Source: Candidatus Dechloromonas phosphorivorans (lineage in GTDB: Bacteria; Pseudomonadota; Gammaproteobacteria; Burkholderiales; Rhodocyclaceae). From it: DNA of 64,000 bases. Within the stretch, counting starts at the first letter, position 1; each line of letters starts with the position of its first letter. Shown piece after piece: positions 27,692 through 36,255 of the stretch. The notes under the pieces are model-generated. The model did not search any database. It was not told where the DNA came from and saw only the letters and a program-made list of their open reading frames with translations. The DNA is taken from contig JADKBR010000001.1 in assembly GCA_016714975.1 (NCBI GenBank), positions 1 to 64,000 of the forward strand. The letters are read 5' to 3'. A program made the translations under genes and the position numbers.

Positions 27692-27717
27692 AAGGGCGGC
27701 TGCGGCCGCCCTTTTTT
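27692..27717. terminator. Bidirectional intrinsic terminator
   Basis: Stem AAGGGCGGC / GCCGCCCTT with a short loop, followed by TTTTTT on the plus strand and, read on the minus strand, by TTTTGAG. It serves the convergent YccA-like and rlmD genes. Confidence 0.85.
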
Positions 27718-29053
27718 ATGTCACCGGCCCCGCCGGTGACGGTATCCCCCGTGGACATGCCTTGTCGAAAACCGCGATCGACTCGACATGGTAGGTATGG
27801 GGAAACATGTTGACGACCCCGGCGGCCCTGAGGGAGTAACCCTTGACGTTAACCAGCACCGCAGCGTCGCGCGCCAGCGTTGCCGGATTGCAGGAAACAT
27901 AGACGATGCGCCGCGGTCCCTCGTCCGAGAGCGCCTTGACCACCTCGATCGCACCCTCTCGCGGCGGGTCGATCAGCATCCTGTCGAAGTGCCCGAGCGC
28001 TGCCAGCGACTCCGGCGCGTTCGCGAACAGGTTCGCGGCCACGAATTCGACACGACCGGCAATCCCGTTGGCGACGGCATTCTCACGCCCGCGCTCGACC
28101 AGCGCCTGACTGCCTTCCAGGCCAACCACCGAAGCGCCCGAACAGGCAATTGGCAGCGAGAAATTGCCCAAGCCGCAGAACAGATCAGCGATCCGCTCAC
28201 CCGGCTGCGGGTCGAGCAGGCGTAGCGCCCGGCGCACCAGAACACGGTTGACCGCGTGGTTGACCTGGGTGAAATCGGTCGGCCGGAATTCGAATTCGAG
28301 GCCCAGTTCCGGCAGCAGATACGATAGACGGGGCCCGGGAACGGGGTAGAAACGATAGACGGTATCCGGACCCTTGGGCTGCAAGTAAAAGACGATGCCA
28401 TGCCGGTCGGCAAACCCTCGCAGGAGATCCTCATCCTTGCCCGTCAGCGGCTCGAGGATGCGGAGGAGCAGCGCGGTGCAATACTCACCTACGGCCACAT
28501 CGATCTTCGGCAATCGTTCGGCAACAGACAGGGCAGCAATCAGTTCGCGCAGCGGCAGCAGCAGGTCGGAGACATGCGGCGGCAGCACGGCGCAGGAGCG
28601 CATATCGGCAATGTAACTGCTGCGGCACTCGTGGAAGCCGACCAGCACGCCCCCCTTCGTCGGCACGTTGCGTACACTGAAGCGGGCGCGGTGACGATAA
28701 CCCCAGGGTGCGCCGTGAATCGGGGACAGGATCTGCCCGGCTCGAACACGGCCGAGCTGCATCAGGCTGTCTTCGAGAACGCGCTGCTTGGCCGCAATTT
28801 GTGCCGACAGCTCAAGGTGCTGCATGGCGCATCCGCCGCAGATCCCGAAGTAGTCGCAGCGTGGCTTGACGCGGAACGGCGAACTGGAGCGCACGCCGAC
28901 CAGATGCGCAATTTCAAAGTTGGGCTTTCTCCGGAAGCTGGCGTATTCTACAATTTCACCGGGAAGAGCGCCGTCGACGAAAACCTTCTTGCCCTCTGCG
29001 TAAGTGGTTCCACGGGCTTCGTGGTCAAGGGACTCGATAACGCCGACCGGCAT
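27716..29053 (-). CDS. rlmD: 23S rRNA (uracil(1939)-C(5))-methyltransferase
   Basis: 445-residue SAM-dependent rRNA methyltransferase. The order is an N-terminal TRAM domain (VGVIESLDHEARGTTYAEGK), a [4Fe-4S] cluster region with CDYFGICGGCAMQHL, a central domain, then the Rossmann methyltransferase with ADLFCGLGNFSLPIA, LIDPPREGA and the catalytic cysteine in YVSCNPATLARD. All features distinguish RlmD (RumA) from TrmA. ATG 29053 is preceded by GAAGGT and matches the TRAM start; the frame is open 11 codons upstream. It is divergent from a small hypothetical gene. Confidence 0.93.
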   Translation of the reverse strand: MPVGVIESLDHEARGTTYAEGKKVFVDGALPGEIVEYASFRRKPNFEIAHLVGVRSSSPFRVKPRCDYFGICGGCAMQHLELSAQIAAKQRVLEDSLMQLGRVRAGQILSPIHGAPWGYRHRARFSVRNVPTKGGVLVGFHECRSSYIADMRSCAVLPPHVSDLLLPLRELIAALSVAERLPKIDVAVGEYCTALLLRILEPLTGKDEDLLRGFADRHGIVFYLQPKGPDTVYRFYPVPGPRLSYLLPELGLEFEFRPTDFTQVNHAVNRVLVRRALRLLDPQPGERIADLFCGLGNFSLPIACSGASVVGLEGSQALVERGRENAVANGIAGRVEFVAANLFANAPESLAALGHFDRMLIDPPREGAIEVVKALSDEGPRRIVYVSCNPATLARDAAVLVNVKGYSLRAAGVVNMFPHTYHVESIAVFDKACPRGIPSPAGPVT

Positions 29054-29104
29054 GAATACCTTCGGAAAAAGCAGAAATTTTACCAATGGTCTAAACTTCG
29101 AACC

Positions 29105-29581
29105 ATGTCTCGCGAACTAATTACTTCCTGGAACGACTACCAGTCTGCGATCGATCGCATCCTGGCCCTCGCCTGCAAGCAGGTATGGATCTATGACGAA
29201 GACCTCGGCATTCTGCACTTTGAGACCACTGAACGCATCGAAGCGCTCAAGAGGCCACTCGCTTTGCTGCGCCCGGATTGTCTGCGTATCGCCTTGCGCA
29301 ATGCAGCGTCGCTGCACCAACGGCAACCACTGATGCAGCGCTTGTTGACTACCTACAGTCACAACAGCGCGGCGCAGCAGACGCCAGAACATCTGGGGCA
29401 CCTGCGCGATTCAATGATTCTTGTCGATGATGCCCATGCGCTGATCCGCTTTGATTGGGAACACCCCCGCAGCAAACTGCTGATCGACGAACCGGGTGAG
29501 GTCATGCCCTACCGACGTCGCTTTGCCGAGATCTGGGCCGAGGGCGGCATCCCGGCCAGTCCGACCACGCTCGGCCTTTGA
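29105..29581 (+). CDS. Hypothetical protein, 158 residues
   Basis: I cannot give this a firm function. The protein is soluble-looking, with no signal peptide or membrane segment. It reads as an acyltransferase-neighbour or phospholipase D-like small domain: LALACKQVWIYDEDLGILHF, PLALLRPDCLRIALRNA, SMILVDDAHALIRFDWEHPR. Such short proteins occur next to rlmD or GNAT genes in betaproteobacteria. The gene is divergent from rlmD with a 51-bp gap that must hold both promoters. Codon use resembles neighbouring genes, supporting a real gene. Confidence 0.75.
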   Translation: MSRELITSWNDYQSAIDRILALACKQVWIYDEDLGILHFETTERIEALKRPLALLRPDCLRIALRNAASLHQRQPLMQRLLTTYSHNSAAQQTPEHLGHLRDSMILVDDAHALIRFDWEHPRSKLLIDEPGEVMPYRRRFAEIWAEGGIPASPTTLGL

Positions 29582-29631
29582 ATCACAAGCATGCGCAGTT
29601 GCACGGCAGTTCGCGCGAAAATTCCAAAACT

Positions 29632-29640
29632 TGTTATAAT
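29632..29640 (+). promoter_or_regulatory. Extended -10 promoter element of the Ala-rich lipoprotein gene
   Basis: TGTTATAAT is a perfect TATAAT with a TG extension, about 70 bp upstream of the lipoprotein start. No good -35 is seen at the right spacing. Confidence 0.55.
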
Positions 29641-29709
29641 CGCTGATGTTCGCTTGAGCGACCATCTCTTTTGTACTTCACTTTTTCTTCTTGTCGATAA
29701 GGAAACCCC

Positions 29710-29991
29710 ATGAATAAGTCCATTCTCGTTGTTGCCCTGCTTGCCGTTGCCCTCACCGCCTGTGGCAAGAAAGAAGAGCCGAAGGCTGCTGCTCCGGCTC
29801 CCGCCCCTGCCGCCGCCGCTCCGGCACCGGCTGCCGCTCCCGCTGCCGCTCCCGCTGCTGCTGCTCCGCAGGCTGGCATGGCTGGTGCTGCCGCTCCTGC
29901 TCCGCAGGCTGGCATGGAAGCTCCCAAGGGCGACGCCGGCCAGGCTGGCGTTGCTGCTGCTCCGCAAGCTGGTACGGAAGCCAAGAAGTAA
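29710..29991 (+). CDS. Small Ala/Pro-rich lipoprotein
   Basis: 93-residue predicted lipoprotein. The signal peptide MNKSILVVALLAVALTACG ends in the lipobox LTAC with the lipid-modified Cys at residue 18. The mature part is KKEEPK followed by a low-complexity Ala/Pro tract in which the units PQAGM, PQAGME and PQAGTE recur. There is no enzymatic domain. GATAAGGAAAC precedes the ATG. Promoter, ribosome site and terminator are all clear, so this is a well-expressed independent gene despite its composition. The Pro/Ala tract probably forms an extended spacer in the envelope; function unknown. Confidence 0.85.
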   Translation: MNKSILVVALLAVALTACGKKEEPKAAAPAPAPAAAAPAPAAAPAAAPAAAAPQAGMAGAAAPAPQAGMEAPKGDAGQAGVAAAPQAGTEAKK

Positions 29992-30011
29992 TTCTTCGGT
30001 TTTCGGCAATG

Positions 30012-30035
30012 GCGGGGCTGCGGCCCCGCTTTTTT
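30012..30035 (+). terminator. Intrinsic terminator of the lipoprotein gene
   Basis: GC-rich stem GCGGGGC / GCCCCGC with a short loop, followed by TTTTTTG on the plus strand, 20 bp after the stop codon. Confidence 0.85.
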
Positions 30036-30043
30036 GTTGACCG

Positions 30044-30811
30044 TCAGGCCAATTGGCGCCAGTCAAAACCAGCGTCCTGGCTGGCCACGCTGACCCGCTC
30101 GGCAACATCATCGAGTACTCTCCCAAGAGCACCGATTGCCAGCTCAGGAAGGTTGTTGCGTTCACTCAGATGTGCCGCAACCACATGTTGCAGCCTGCCA
30201 CGATCGATATCCCGCAGCAGTCCGGCTGCCGCGTTGTTCTCCAGATGGCCGAGGCGGCCCGCGATCCGACGTTGCAATGACAACGGATAGTTCGACGCTG
30301 CCAGCAGCGCTGCATCGTGATTGCATTCGAGGATCAACCCGTCGACTCCTGACAACACGTCACGCATGTGTTGTGTGACATCACCAGCATCGGTCAGCAG
30401 CCCAAGTCGCCGGATGCCGTCCGAGAATACATACTGGACCGGCTCCCTGGCATCATGCGGAACAGGATAGGGGTGGATCTCCAGCGCCTCGACCGCGAAC
30501 GCCACATGGCTGTCGATGATCCGCACATCGGCGCCTGCACTCATCGACGCGCATGCCGCAAATGTCCCGTGACTCAACCAGACAGGTAGCCGATGGCGCC
30601 GGGCAAACGGGAACACGCCGCAGATGTGGTCGCCATGTTCATGGGTGACCAGGATTCCAGCAAGCTGTGCCGGATCTCGATTCAGACGAGCGAGACGCCT
30701 GAGCGTCTCGCGCTGCCCGAAACCGCAATCAACCATCAAGCAGGTTGCGCCGCTTTCGACCAGCAGCGCATTGCCCGCGCTGCCGCTCCCCAGCGACGCG
30801 TAGCGGATCAC
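30044..30811 (-). CDS. MBL-fold metallohydrolase (YycJ/WalJ-like)
   Basis: 255-residue metallo-beta-lactamase-fold protein. The metal motif VTHEHGDHICGV is canonical (HxHxDH), further ligands are likely in GLLTDAGDVT (Asp) and VAAHLSERNN (His), and the N-terminus SLGSGSAGNALLVES is typical of the YycJ/WalJ-like branch, related to 5'-exonucleases. The start overlaps the bamC stop by 4 bp (ATGA). This dapA-bamC-MBL order is a betaproteobacterial pattern. Substrate unproven; nucleic acid processing is inferred from relatives. Confidence 0.9.
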   Translation of the reverse strand: MIRYASLGSGSAGNALLVESGATCLMVDCGFGQRETLRRLARLNRDPAQLAGILVTHEHGDHICGVFPFARRHRLPVWLSHGTFAACASMSAGADVRIIDSHVAFAVEALEIHPYPVPHDAREPVQYVFSDGIRRLGLLTDAGDVTQHMRDVLSGVDGLILECNHDAALLAASNYPLSLQRRIAGRLGHLENNAAAGLLRDIDRGRLQHVVAAHLSERNNLPELAIGALGRVLDDVAERVSVASQDAGFDWRQLA

Positions 30812-31932
30812 TGCAACTGCTGGTAGAGCAGGCTCAGGATCTTTTTCGCGGTGTCCGACTTGTCGGTACCGCCCTCGCTCGAAAGAACCTGGACGACGCT
30901 GTTCTGTCCCGATTCGCTGACATGGATACGGTATTGCGGCTTGTTGCTGACCACCGGGTCGGAACTCTTCCAGAAGCTCAGTTTGTCGAGCCAGCCGGTG
31001 CTCTTCTTCAGGTTGGCATCCGGATCGACATAGCGGACGTAATAGAGACCTTTGGAGCGATCCCGGTCTTCCACCGTGAAACCGACCCGGTCAAGTGCCA
31101 ACCCAACCCGCCGCCAGGCTCGGTCGAAGCGTTCGTAGACTTCCAGAGTGCCACCACCGTCGTTGCTGCTCGCCAGCTTGGCGCGCGGTTCGGCCTTGGC
31201 TGCGGCAACGCTGGCCTGGGCGCGCTCGTTGTCCGCTCCCAGACTGACCATCAGGCGCCGCAGCATTTCTGCTTCAAGCTCCGGATCCGCCGGGCGCGGC
31301 TGCCAACGGGTATCGTCCTTGGCAGAAGAGGTGTAGACCTCCTCCATACCGCGATGGCTGATGAAAAGGTCAGTGGTTCCCGGCTCTGCGCCTGGTTCGA
31401 AACGAGTACGGAATTTGTCCCTCTCACCCGTCGAGTAGAGCGAGTCGAGGAATTTCCCGAGCGTGTTGCGGATGAAGTCGTCGCCGATCTTGGCACGATT
31501 TTCGGCCCAATCGGTTTCCATCACACCCGCATCCGGGCGCTCGATAACGATGATGAAGCCGTTTTCCTGCCAGAAATCCTTGACCGGCCCCCACAGCTTG
31601 TCGGCTGGCGCAGTGGCGACAAGCCAGCGCTGGTTGCCCGAACGCTCGACGCGAAGCCTTTCGACCTGCGGCAGAACCACCGAATTTTTCGCTTGGGCCG
31701 CCGGGGTGCGGTCGGCGGTATAGGCCGAGAAGGTCGCACTGCCCTTGCCTGCCCCATCGGGAACCGCATAGCGACTGTCAGGCGACACCTGCGAGAGATC
31801 GGGCGGGACCTCAAGCGACGGCACCTTGCCTGCTGATTTGTACTCGATTTTCTTTGAGTCCGGAAGGACGCTGCATCCGGCAGCGGCAACACCCAGCAAC
31901 GCCAGAACAAGCCAGGAAAGTCGATGGTTCAT
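30808..31932 (-). CDS. bamC: Outer membrane protein assembly factor BamC
   Basis: 374-residue lipoprotein of the beta-barrel assembly machinery. Signal peptide with lipobox VAAAGC at about residues 15-20, then an unstructured N-terminal stretch VPSLEVPPDLSQ that in E. coli binds BamD, then two helix-grip domains: one around ERLRVERSGNQRWLVATAPA and one around YERFDRAWRRVGLALDRVG. Both are BamC/NlpB signatures. It lies 10 bp downstream of dapA and overlaps the MBL gene. Identification is good from domain order and context. Confidence 0.92.
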   Translation of the reverse strand: MNHRLSWLVLALLGVAAAGCSVLPDSKKIEYKSAGKVPSLEVPPDLSQVSPDSRYAVPDGAGKGSATFSAYTADRTPAAQAKNSVVLPQVERLRVERSGNQRWLVATAPADKLWGPVKDFWQENGFIIVIERPDAGVMETDWAENRAKIGDDFIRNTLGKFLDSLYSTGERDKFRTRFEPGAEPGTTDLFISHRGMEEVYTSSAKDDTRWQPRPADPELEAEMLRRLMVSLGADNERAQASVAAAKAEPRAKLASSNDGGGTLEVYERFDRAWRRVGLALDRVGFTVEDRDRSKGLYYVRYVDPDANLKKSTGWLDKLSFWKSSDPVVSNKPQYRIHVSESGQNSVVQVLSSEGGTDKSDTAKKILSLLYQQLQ

Positions 31933-31942
31933 GTTTGCTCCG

Positions 31943-32821
31943 TCAGGCGATCAGGCCGGCATGGCGCATGGCGGCCAGAACCCGGGCATGGTTGGCTTCA
32001 GACAAGGGGGTCAGTGGCAAGCGGATGCCCCCCGGCATCAAACCCAGTTGCTGGACAGCCCACTTCACCGGAATCGGGTTGGCTTCACAGAACAGGTCGC
32101 GATGCAACCCAAGCAGCCGGAAGTGAATCTCGCGTGCCAGCCCGACATCACCAGCGGCCGCCGCAGCACACATCTCGTGCATCAGGCGCGGCGCCACGTT
32201 GGCGGTGACCGAGATGTTGCCATGGTAGCCGAGCATGATCGACGCGACACAGGTCATGTCATCGCCACTGTAAAGGGCAAAGTCCTTGGGTGCGCGGGCG
32301 ATCAGGTCACAGGCTCGGTCAAGGCTGCCGGTCGCGTCCTTGACACCGACGATGCCCGGCACCTGCGCCAGGCGCAGGATGGTGTCGTTGGCCATGTCCG
32401 CCACGGTACGGCCCGGAACGTTGTAGAGCAGGATGGGCAACTCGACAGCCTCGGCGATTGCCTTGAAATGGCGGTAAAGGCCTTCCTGCGTCGGCTTGTT
32501 GTAGTAGGGGACGACCGACAGCGCCATGGCGGCACCGGCCCTCTTGGCATACTCGGTCAACTCGATCGCTTCGTCGGTGGAGTTGGCGCCGGTACCGGCG
32601 ATCACGGGAATCCGCCCGGCGGCGTGGTTGACCGTGACCCGGATCAGTTCGCAGTGTTCCGCGACATCGACGGTCGGCGACTCGCCCGTGGTACCGACGA
32701 CAACGATGGCGTCAGTGCCCTCGCGCACATGCATATCGACCAGATTGCACAGGGAACTCAAATCGAGGCTGCCATCCTCGTGCATGGGCGTGACGATGGC
32801 GACGAGGGATCCGGTAATCAT
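31943..32821 (-). CDS. dapA: 4-hydroxy-tetrahydrodipicolinate synthase
   Basis: 292-residue TIM-barrel lyase that condenses pyruvate and aspartate semialdehyde at the first committed step of diaminopimelate/lysine synthesis. Active-site elements are all present: GTTGESPT near residue 44, the tyrosine in SVVPYYNKPTQEG, LLYNVPGRT, and the Schiff-base lysine in GIVGVKDATGSL. ATG 32821 gives the family length; the frame runs 18 codons further upstream without homology. It heads the dapA-bamC-MBL operon. Confidence 0.96.
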   Translation of the reverse strand: MITGSLVAIVTPMHEDGSLDLSSLCNLVDMHVREGTDAIVVVGTTGESPTVDVAEHCELIRVTVNHAAGRIPVIAGTGANSTDEAIELTEYAKRAGAAMALSVVPYYNKPTQEGLYRHFKAIAEAVELPILLYNVPGRTVADMANDTILRLAQVPGIVGVKDATGSLDRACDLIARAPKDFALYSGDDMTCVASIMLGYHGNISVTANVAPRLMHEMCAAAAAGDVGLAREIHFRLLGLHRDLFCEANPIPVKWAVQQLGLMPGGIRLPLTPLSEANHARVLAAMRHAGLIA

Positions 32822-32902
32822 GGTCTGCAGTTCAGCAAAAAGATAAGCTTGCGATTGTAACTGAAGGGTCCCCATGGCGGAAAGGCGCTTGGTAACAGAT
32901 TG

Positions 32903-33874
32903 TTACTTCCGGGCGACCCAGCGCAGCCGGCCGCGCCCAGCGATCATGCTCCCCTCGGCAAGATCCAGCGCCGGATGGCGATCCGCACCGGCGGTCTGGA
33001 GTTGTCGCGCAAACTCGTCGAGCCGGGCGGCAACGGGCGCTTGCCAGCCCAGCTGGCGCAAGCGGTAGCGCAAGAGATTCTTCAGGCGCGGCAGCGGAAC
33101 CTCACGCAAGCTCGACAACTTGAGGGCTTCGCCATCGGCAGCCGCAGTCCAATCGAGGCGGGCCAGCTCACCCAGCAGGATATCGGCTTCGGCAAAGTGA
33201 CCAGCCGCCTGTGCCAGTTTTTTTTCGGCGGCCGGAAAGCGTCCGGCAAGCGCGGTCAACACGTCGTGACGCAGGAAATTGCGGGCATGCAGTGTGTCCG
33301 TATTGCTTTCATCGTCAATCCAGACCAGCTGGCAGTCCCGGGCGTAAGCCTCAATTTCCCGACGCGCGACGTCAAGCAGCGGGCGCAGGATGCGCATTCG
33401 CCCCTGGAGCCTGTCGACCGGGATCGCTGCTGCACCCGCGACCCCGGTTCCACGCAGAAGGTTGAAGAGCAGTGTCTCCGCCTGATCTCCCTGATGATGT
33501 CCAAGCAGCAGCACGTCGCCAGCCGACCGCGAGAAGACGCCATAGCGCACCGCCCGGGCAGCTGCCTCGAGTCCAAGACCACTCCGGCGTTCGACGTCAA
33601 CGCGCTCGACCAAGAGTTCGACACCCAGTCTTCGGCAATAGTCAGTGCAGAAATCGGCCCAGCGATCGGCATTCTCCGATAGCCCGTGATGGACGTGCAC
33701 GGCCCGCAGATGCTCGCGCGGACCAAGAACGGTGAGAACATGGAGGAGGACGACCGAATCGCAACCGCCCGAGAGCCCCACGCAAACCTTCTCGCCCGGC
33801 GTCGTGCGCTTTGCGAGAAATGCGGCAACCCTGGTCGGGACGCTATTTTGCAGGCTGTTCCTTGAAGCGGCCAT
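32903..33874 (-). CDS. tilS: tRNA(Ile)-lysidine synthase, short form
   Basis: 323-residue N-type ATP pyrophosphatase that converts the CAU anticodon wobble C of tRNA-Ile2 to lysidine. The PP-loop VCVGLSGGCDSVVLLHVLT and the motifs HVHHGLSENADRWADFC, GHHQGDQAETLLFNLLRG and DESNTDTLHARNFLRHDVL are clear. The middle TilS domain follows, but the C-terminal domain found in the 430-residue E. coli enzyme is missing: the protein ends at RLRWVARK. The ATG at 33874 overlaps the end of accA by 32 bp, so the exact start is uncertain. Confidence 0.9.
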   Translation of the reverse strand: MAASRNSLQNSVPTRVAAFLAKRTTPGEKVCVGLSGGCDSVVLLHVLTVLGPREHLRAVHVHHGLSENADRWADFCTDYCRRLGVELLVERVDVERRSGLGLEAAARAVRYGVFSRSAGDVLLLGHHQGDQAETLLFNLLRGTGVAGAAAIPVDRLQGRMRILRPLLDVARREIEAYARDCQLVWIDDESNTDTLHARNFLRHDVLTALAGRFPAAEKKLAQAAGHFAEADILLGELARLDWTAAADGEALKLSSLREVPLPRLKNLLRYRLRQLGWQAPVAARLDEFARQLQTAGADRHPALDLAEGSMIAGRGRLRWVARK

Positions 33875-34812
33875 AGCTCATCAGCCGCTCATAGCGGGTC
33901 GCCAGCAATTCGGCAGTGGACAGCGCGGAAACCTGCTTCAACGCATCCTGCAACGCCCTCTTGAGATTCTGCGCCATTGCAGCGTGGTCGCGATGCGCGC
34001 CACCCAGCGGCTCATTGATGATCCTGTCGACCAAGCCCAGCGTCTTCAGGCGCGGTGCGGTAATCCCCATCGTTTCAGCCGCCTCTGGCGCCCTGTCGGC
34101 ACTCTTCCAGAGAATCGAGGCGCAGCCCTCGGGAGAAATCACAGAGTAAGTCGAGTATTGCAGCATCTGCAGGACGTCGCCGACCGCTATCGCCAGTGCA
34201 CCGCCGGAGCCACCTTCACCGATAATGGTGACGATCACCGGCACCTTCAGTTCGGCCATGACATAGAGGTTGCGGCCGATCGCCTCGGACTGGCCGCGCT
34301 CCTCGGCATCGATGCCGGGGTAGGCGCCCGGAGTGTCGATGAAGGTGAGCACCGGCAGGCCGAACTTCTCGGCCAGCCTTCATCAGGCGCAGCGCCTTGC
34401 GATAGCCTTCGGGACGCGGCATGCCGAAATTGCGAAAGATCTTTTCCTTGGTATCGCGCCCCTTCTGGTGGCCGATCACCATGACCGGCTGACCGTTGAA
34501 ACGGGCCAGGCCGCCGACCATCGCATGGTCGTCGGCAAAGGCGCGGTCACCGTGTAGTTCCTCGAAGTCGGTGAAGATCAGCGACACGTAATCCAGTGTG
34601 TAGGGGCGTTGCGGGTGACGCGCGACCTGGGAAATCTGCCACGGGGAAAGCTTGGCGTAGACCTCCTTGGTCAGTTGCTCGCTCTTCCTTTCCAGGCGCT
34701 CGATTTCCTCGGCGATATCGACAGCGGAATCGTCCTGGACAAAGCGTAATTCCTCGATCTTGGATTCGAGGTCGGCAATCAACTGTTCGAAGTCGAGGAA
34801 GGTTGTTTTCAT
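33843..34812 (-). pseudogene. accA: Acetyl-CoA carboxylase carboxyltransferase alpha subunit, interrupted by a one-base frameshift
   Basis: AccA of the acetyl-CoA carboxyltransferase, the first committed step of fatty acid synthesis. The N-terminal part (MKTTFLDFEQLIADLESKIEE to EGYRKALRLMK) and the C-terminal part (VLTFIDTPGAYPGIDAEERG to RFKEQPAK) lie in different frames. The break is at 34377-34378, where the coding strand reads ATGAAGGCTGGCC; removing one G restores LRLMKLAEKFGLPVLTFID exactly. Every other part is intact and normal in length. Because the gene is essential and the change is one base, a sequence error is the likeliest reading. It sits between the glycosylase gene and tilS. 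Confidence 0.9.
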
Positions 34813-34869
34813 GAACTGCCCGCTTTCTGAATTGGCGCGTATTTTAACCCAAAGCCCGAAACGCCCGGC

Positions 34870-35487
34870 TCAATACTCGACCGGCAGCGGATCCAGGCTG
34901 CGCCACAAGTGCCAGGTCGCGACCGAGCGCCAGGGCCGCCAGCGCTCGCCAAATTCGGCGAGCACCTGGCGCGGCTGCTTCTCGCCGGCAAAGTAACGCT
35001 CGAAGACGGCCCGCTGCAGTCCGAGATCGTCAAGCGGGAAAACATTCGGACGCAGCTGGTTGAAGATCAGGAACATCTCGGCGGTCCATCGCCCGATGCC
35101 GCGCACGTCGGTGAGTGCGGCAATCAGCGCCTCGTCATCGAGCGCAGCCCAGGCGGATGGATCGAGCCGCCCGGCGACAAAATGCGCCGCCAGATCGCGC
35201 ACGTACTCGCTCTTGCGCCGCGACAGGCCGCAACCGGCGAGACCTTCCTCGCCAGCGGCGAGAACCGCCCGTGGTGAAACGTCGGCAAGTGCCGCGACAA
35301 AGCGCCCCCACACTGCATCCGCCGCCTTCACCGAGATCTGCTGCCCGACGATCGATCGCGCCAGCGTGGCGAACGGGTCGCCACGCGAGACAAGACCGAG
35401 GCCGGAATAGCGTTCGACCAGATCGCCCATGCGCTCGTCGCTCGCCGCCAGCTCGCGCGCGGCCTGCTGCCAGTAAGGAGGAATCAT
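34870..35487 (-). CDS. DNA-3-methyladenine glycosylase II-type (HhH-GPD) base excision enzyme
   Basis: 205-residue HhH-GPD DNA glycosylase. ARSIVGQQISVKAADAVWGR is the typical AlkA/MagIII start; the helix-hairpin-helix is LTDVRGIGRWTAEMFLIF; the catalytic Asp lies in NVFPLDDLGLQRAV. The N-terminal AlkA TBP-like domain is absent, so this is the compact Mag type. It removes alkylated purines such as 3-methyladenine (family knowledge). It lies about 60 bp upstream of accA on the same strand, an order common in betaproteobacteria. Confidence 0.9.
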   Translation of the reverse strand: MIPPYWQQAARELAASDERMGDLVERYSGLGLVSRGDPFATLARSIVGQQISVKAADAVWGRFVAALADVSPRAVLAAGEEGLAGCGLSRRKSEYVRDLAAHFVAGRLDPSAWAALDDEALIAALTDVRGIGRWTAEMFLIFNQLRPNVFPLDDLGLQRAVFERYFAGEKQPRQVLAEFGERWRPWRSVATWHLWRSLDPLPVEY

Positions 35488-35551
35488 CGCGGCCTCCGCG
35501 AAAATCGGCCGGAAAACGGCGTCGACCGCGACAGCATCTCCGGCGACCCGA

Positions 35552-36193
35552 TCAGCCGTATCTCCCGCTCAGGAAGGGGTTATGGCGCCGCTCTTCACCG
35601 AGAGTGGACATCGGGCCATGCCCGCAGATGAATTCGACATCGTCGCCGAGCGGGAACAGGCGCTCCTTGATCGAGCGGATCAGCGTGTCGTAGTCGCCGC
35701 GCGGGAAGTCGGTGCGGCCGATCGACCCCTGGAACAGCACGTCGCCGACCTGCGCCAGCCGGCTCGGCCGATGGTAGAAGACCACATGGCCCGGCGTGTG
35801 GCCGGGGCAATGCAGGACGTCGAGCTCGATTTCGCCGAAATTCACCTTGTCGCCGGCGTGCAGCCAGCGGTCCGGTTCGAAGCTGAGCGCGCTCGACACG
35901 CCGAACATCTTGCTTTGCTGCGGCATGCTCTGGATCCAGAATCGGTCTTCCTCCTGCGGTCCCTCGATCGGCACGCCGGTACGCGCCGCCAGCGCGGCCA
36001 CCCCGCCGGCATGGTCGATATGGCCGTGGGTGACGAGTATTTTCGCCAGCGTCAGCTTCTCCTGATCAAGGAAGTTGAGGACGCGCTCAATGTCGCCGCC
36101 CGGGTCGATGACCGCCGCCTGGCGGGTCTTTTCGCACCAGAAGATGGTGCAGTTCTGCTCGAAGGGAGTGACGGGAATGATGGCGTAGCGCAT
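35552..36193 (-). CDS. MBL-fold metallohydrolase (glyoxalase II-like, YcbL type)
   Basis: 213-residue hydrolase with the metal motif VTHGHIDHAGGVAAL (HxHxDH), HCPGHTPGHVVFY, GDVLFQGSIGRTDFPRGD and the final CGHGPMSTLGEERRHNPFL, together diagnostic of the YcbL/GloB-like type II glyoxalase group. The short C-terminus lacks the glutathione-binding domain of true GloB. It may hydrolyse S-lactoylglutathione or a related thioester. It precedes the glycosylase gene on the same strand by 64 bp. Confidence 0.9.
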   Translation of the reverse strand: MRYAIIPVTPFEQNCTIFWCEKTRQAAVIDPGGDIERVLNFLDQEKLTLAKILVTHGHIDHAGGVAALAARTGVPIEGPQEEDRFWIQSMPQQSKMFGVSSALSFEPDRWLHAGDKVNFGEIELDVLHCPGHTPGHVVFYHRPSRLAQVGDVLFQGSIGRTDFPRGDYDTLIRSIKERLFPLGDDVEFICGHGPMSTLGEERRHNPFLSGRYG

Positions 36194-36255
36194 GGCAGCA
36201 TGGAAATAATGGAGCAGCCGGCATTATCGCACGCCGGTCGTGCCAGCAAGTGCGG

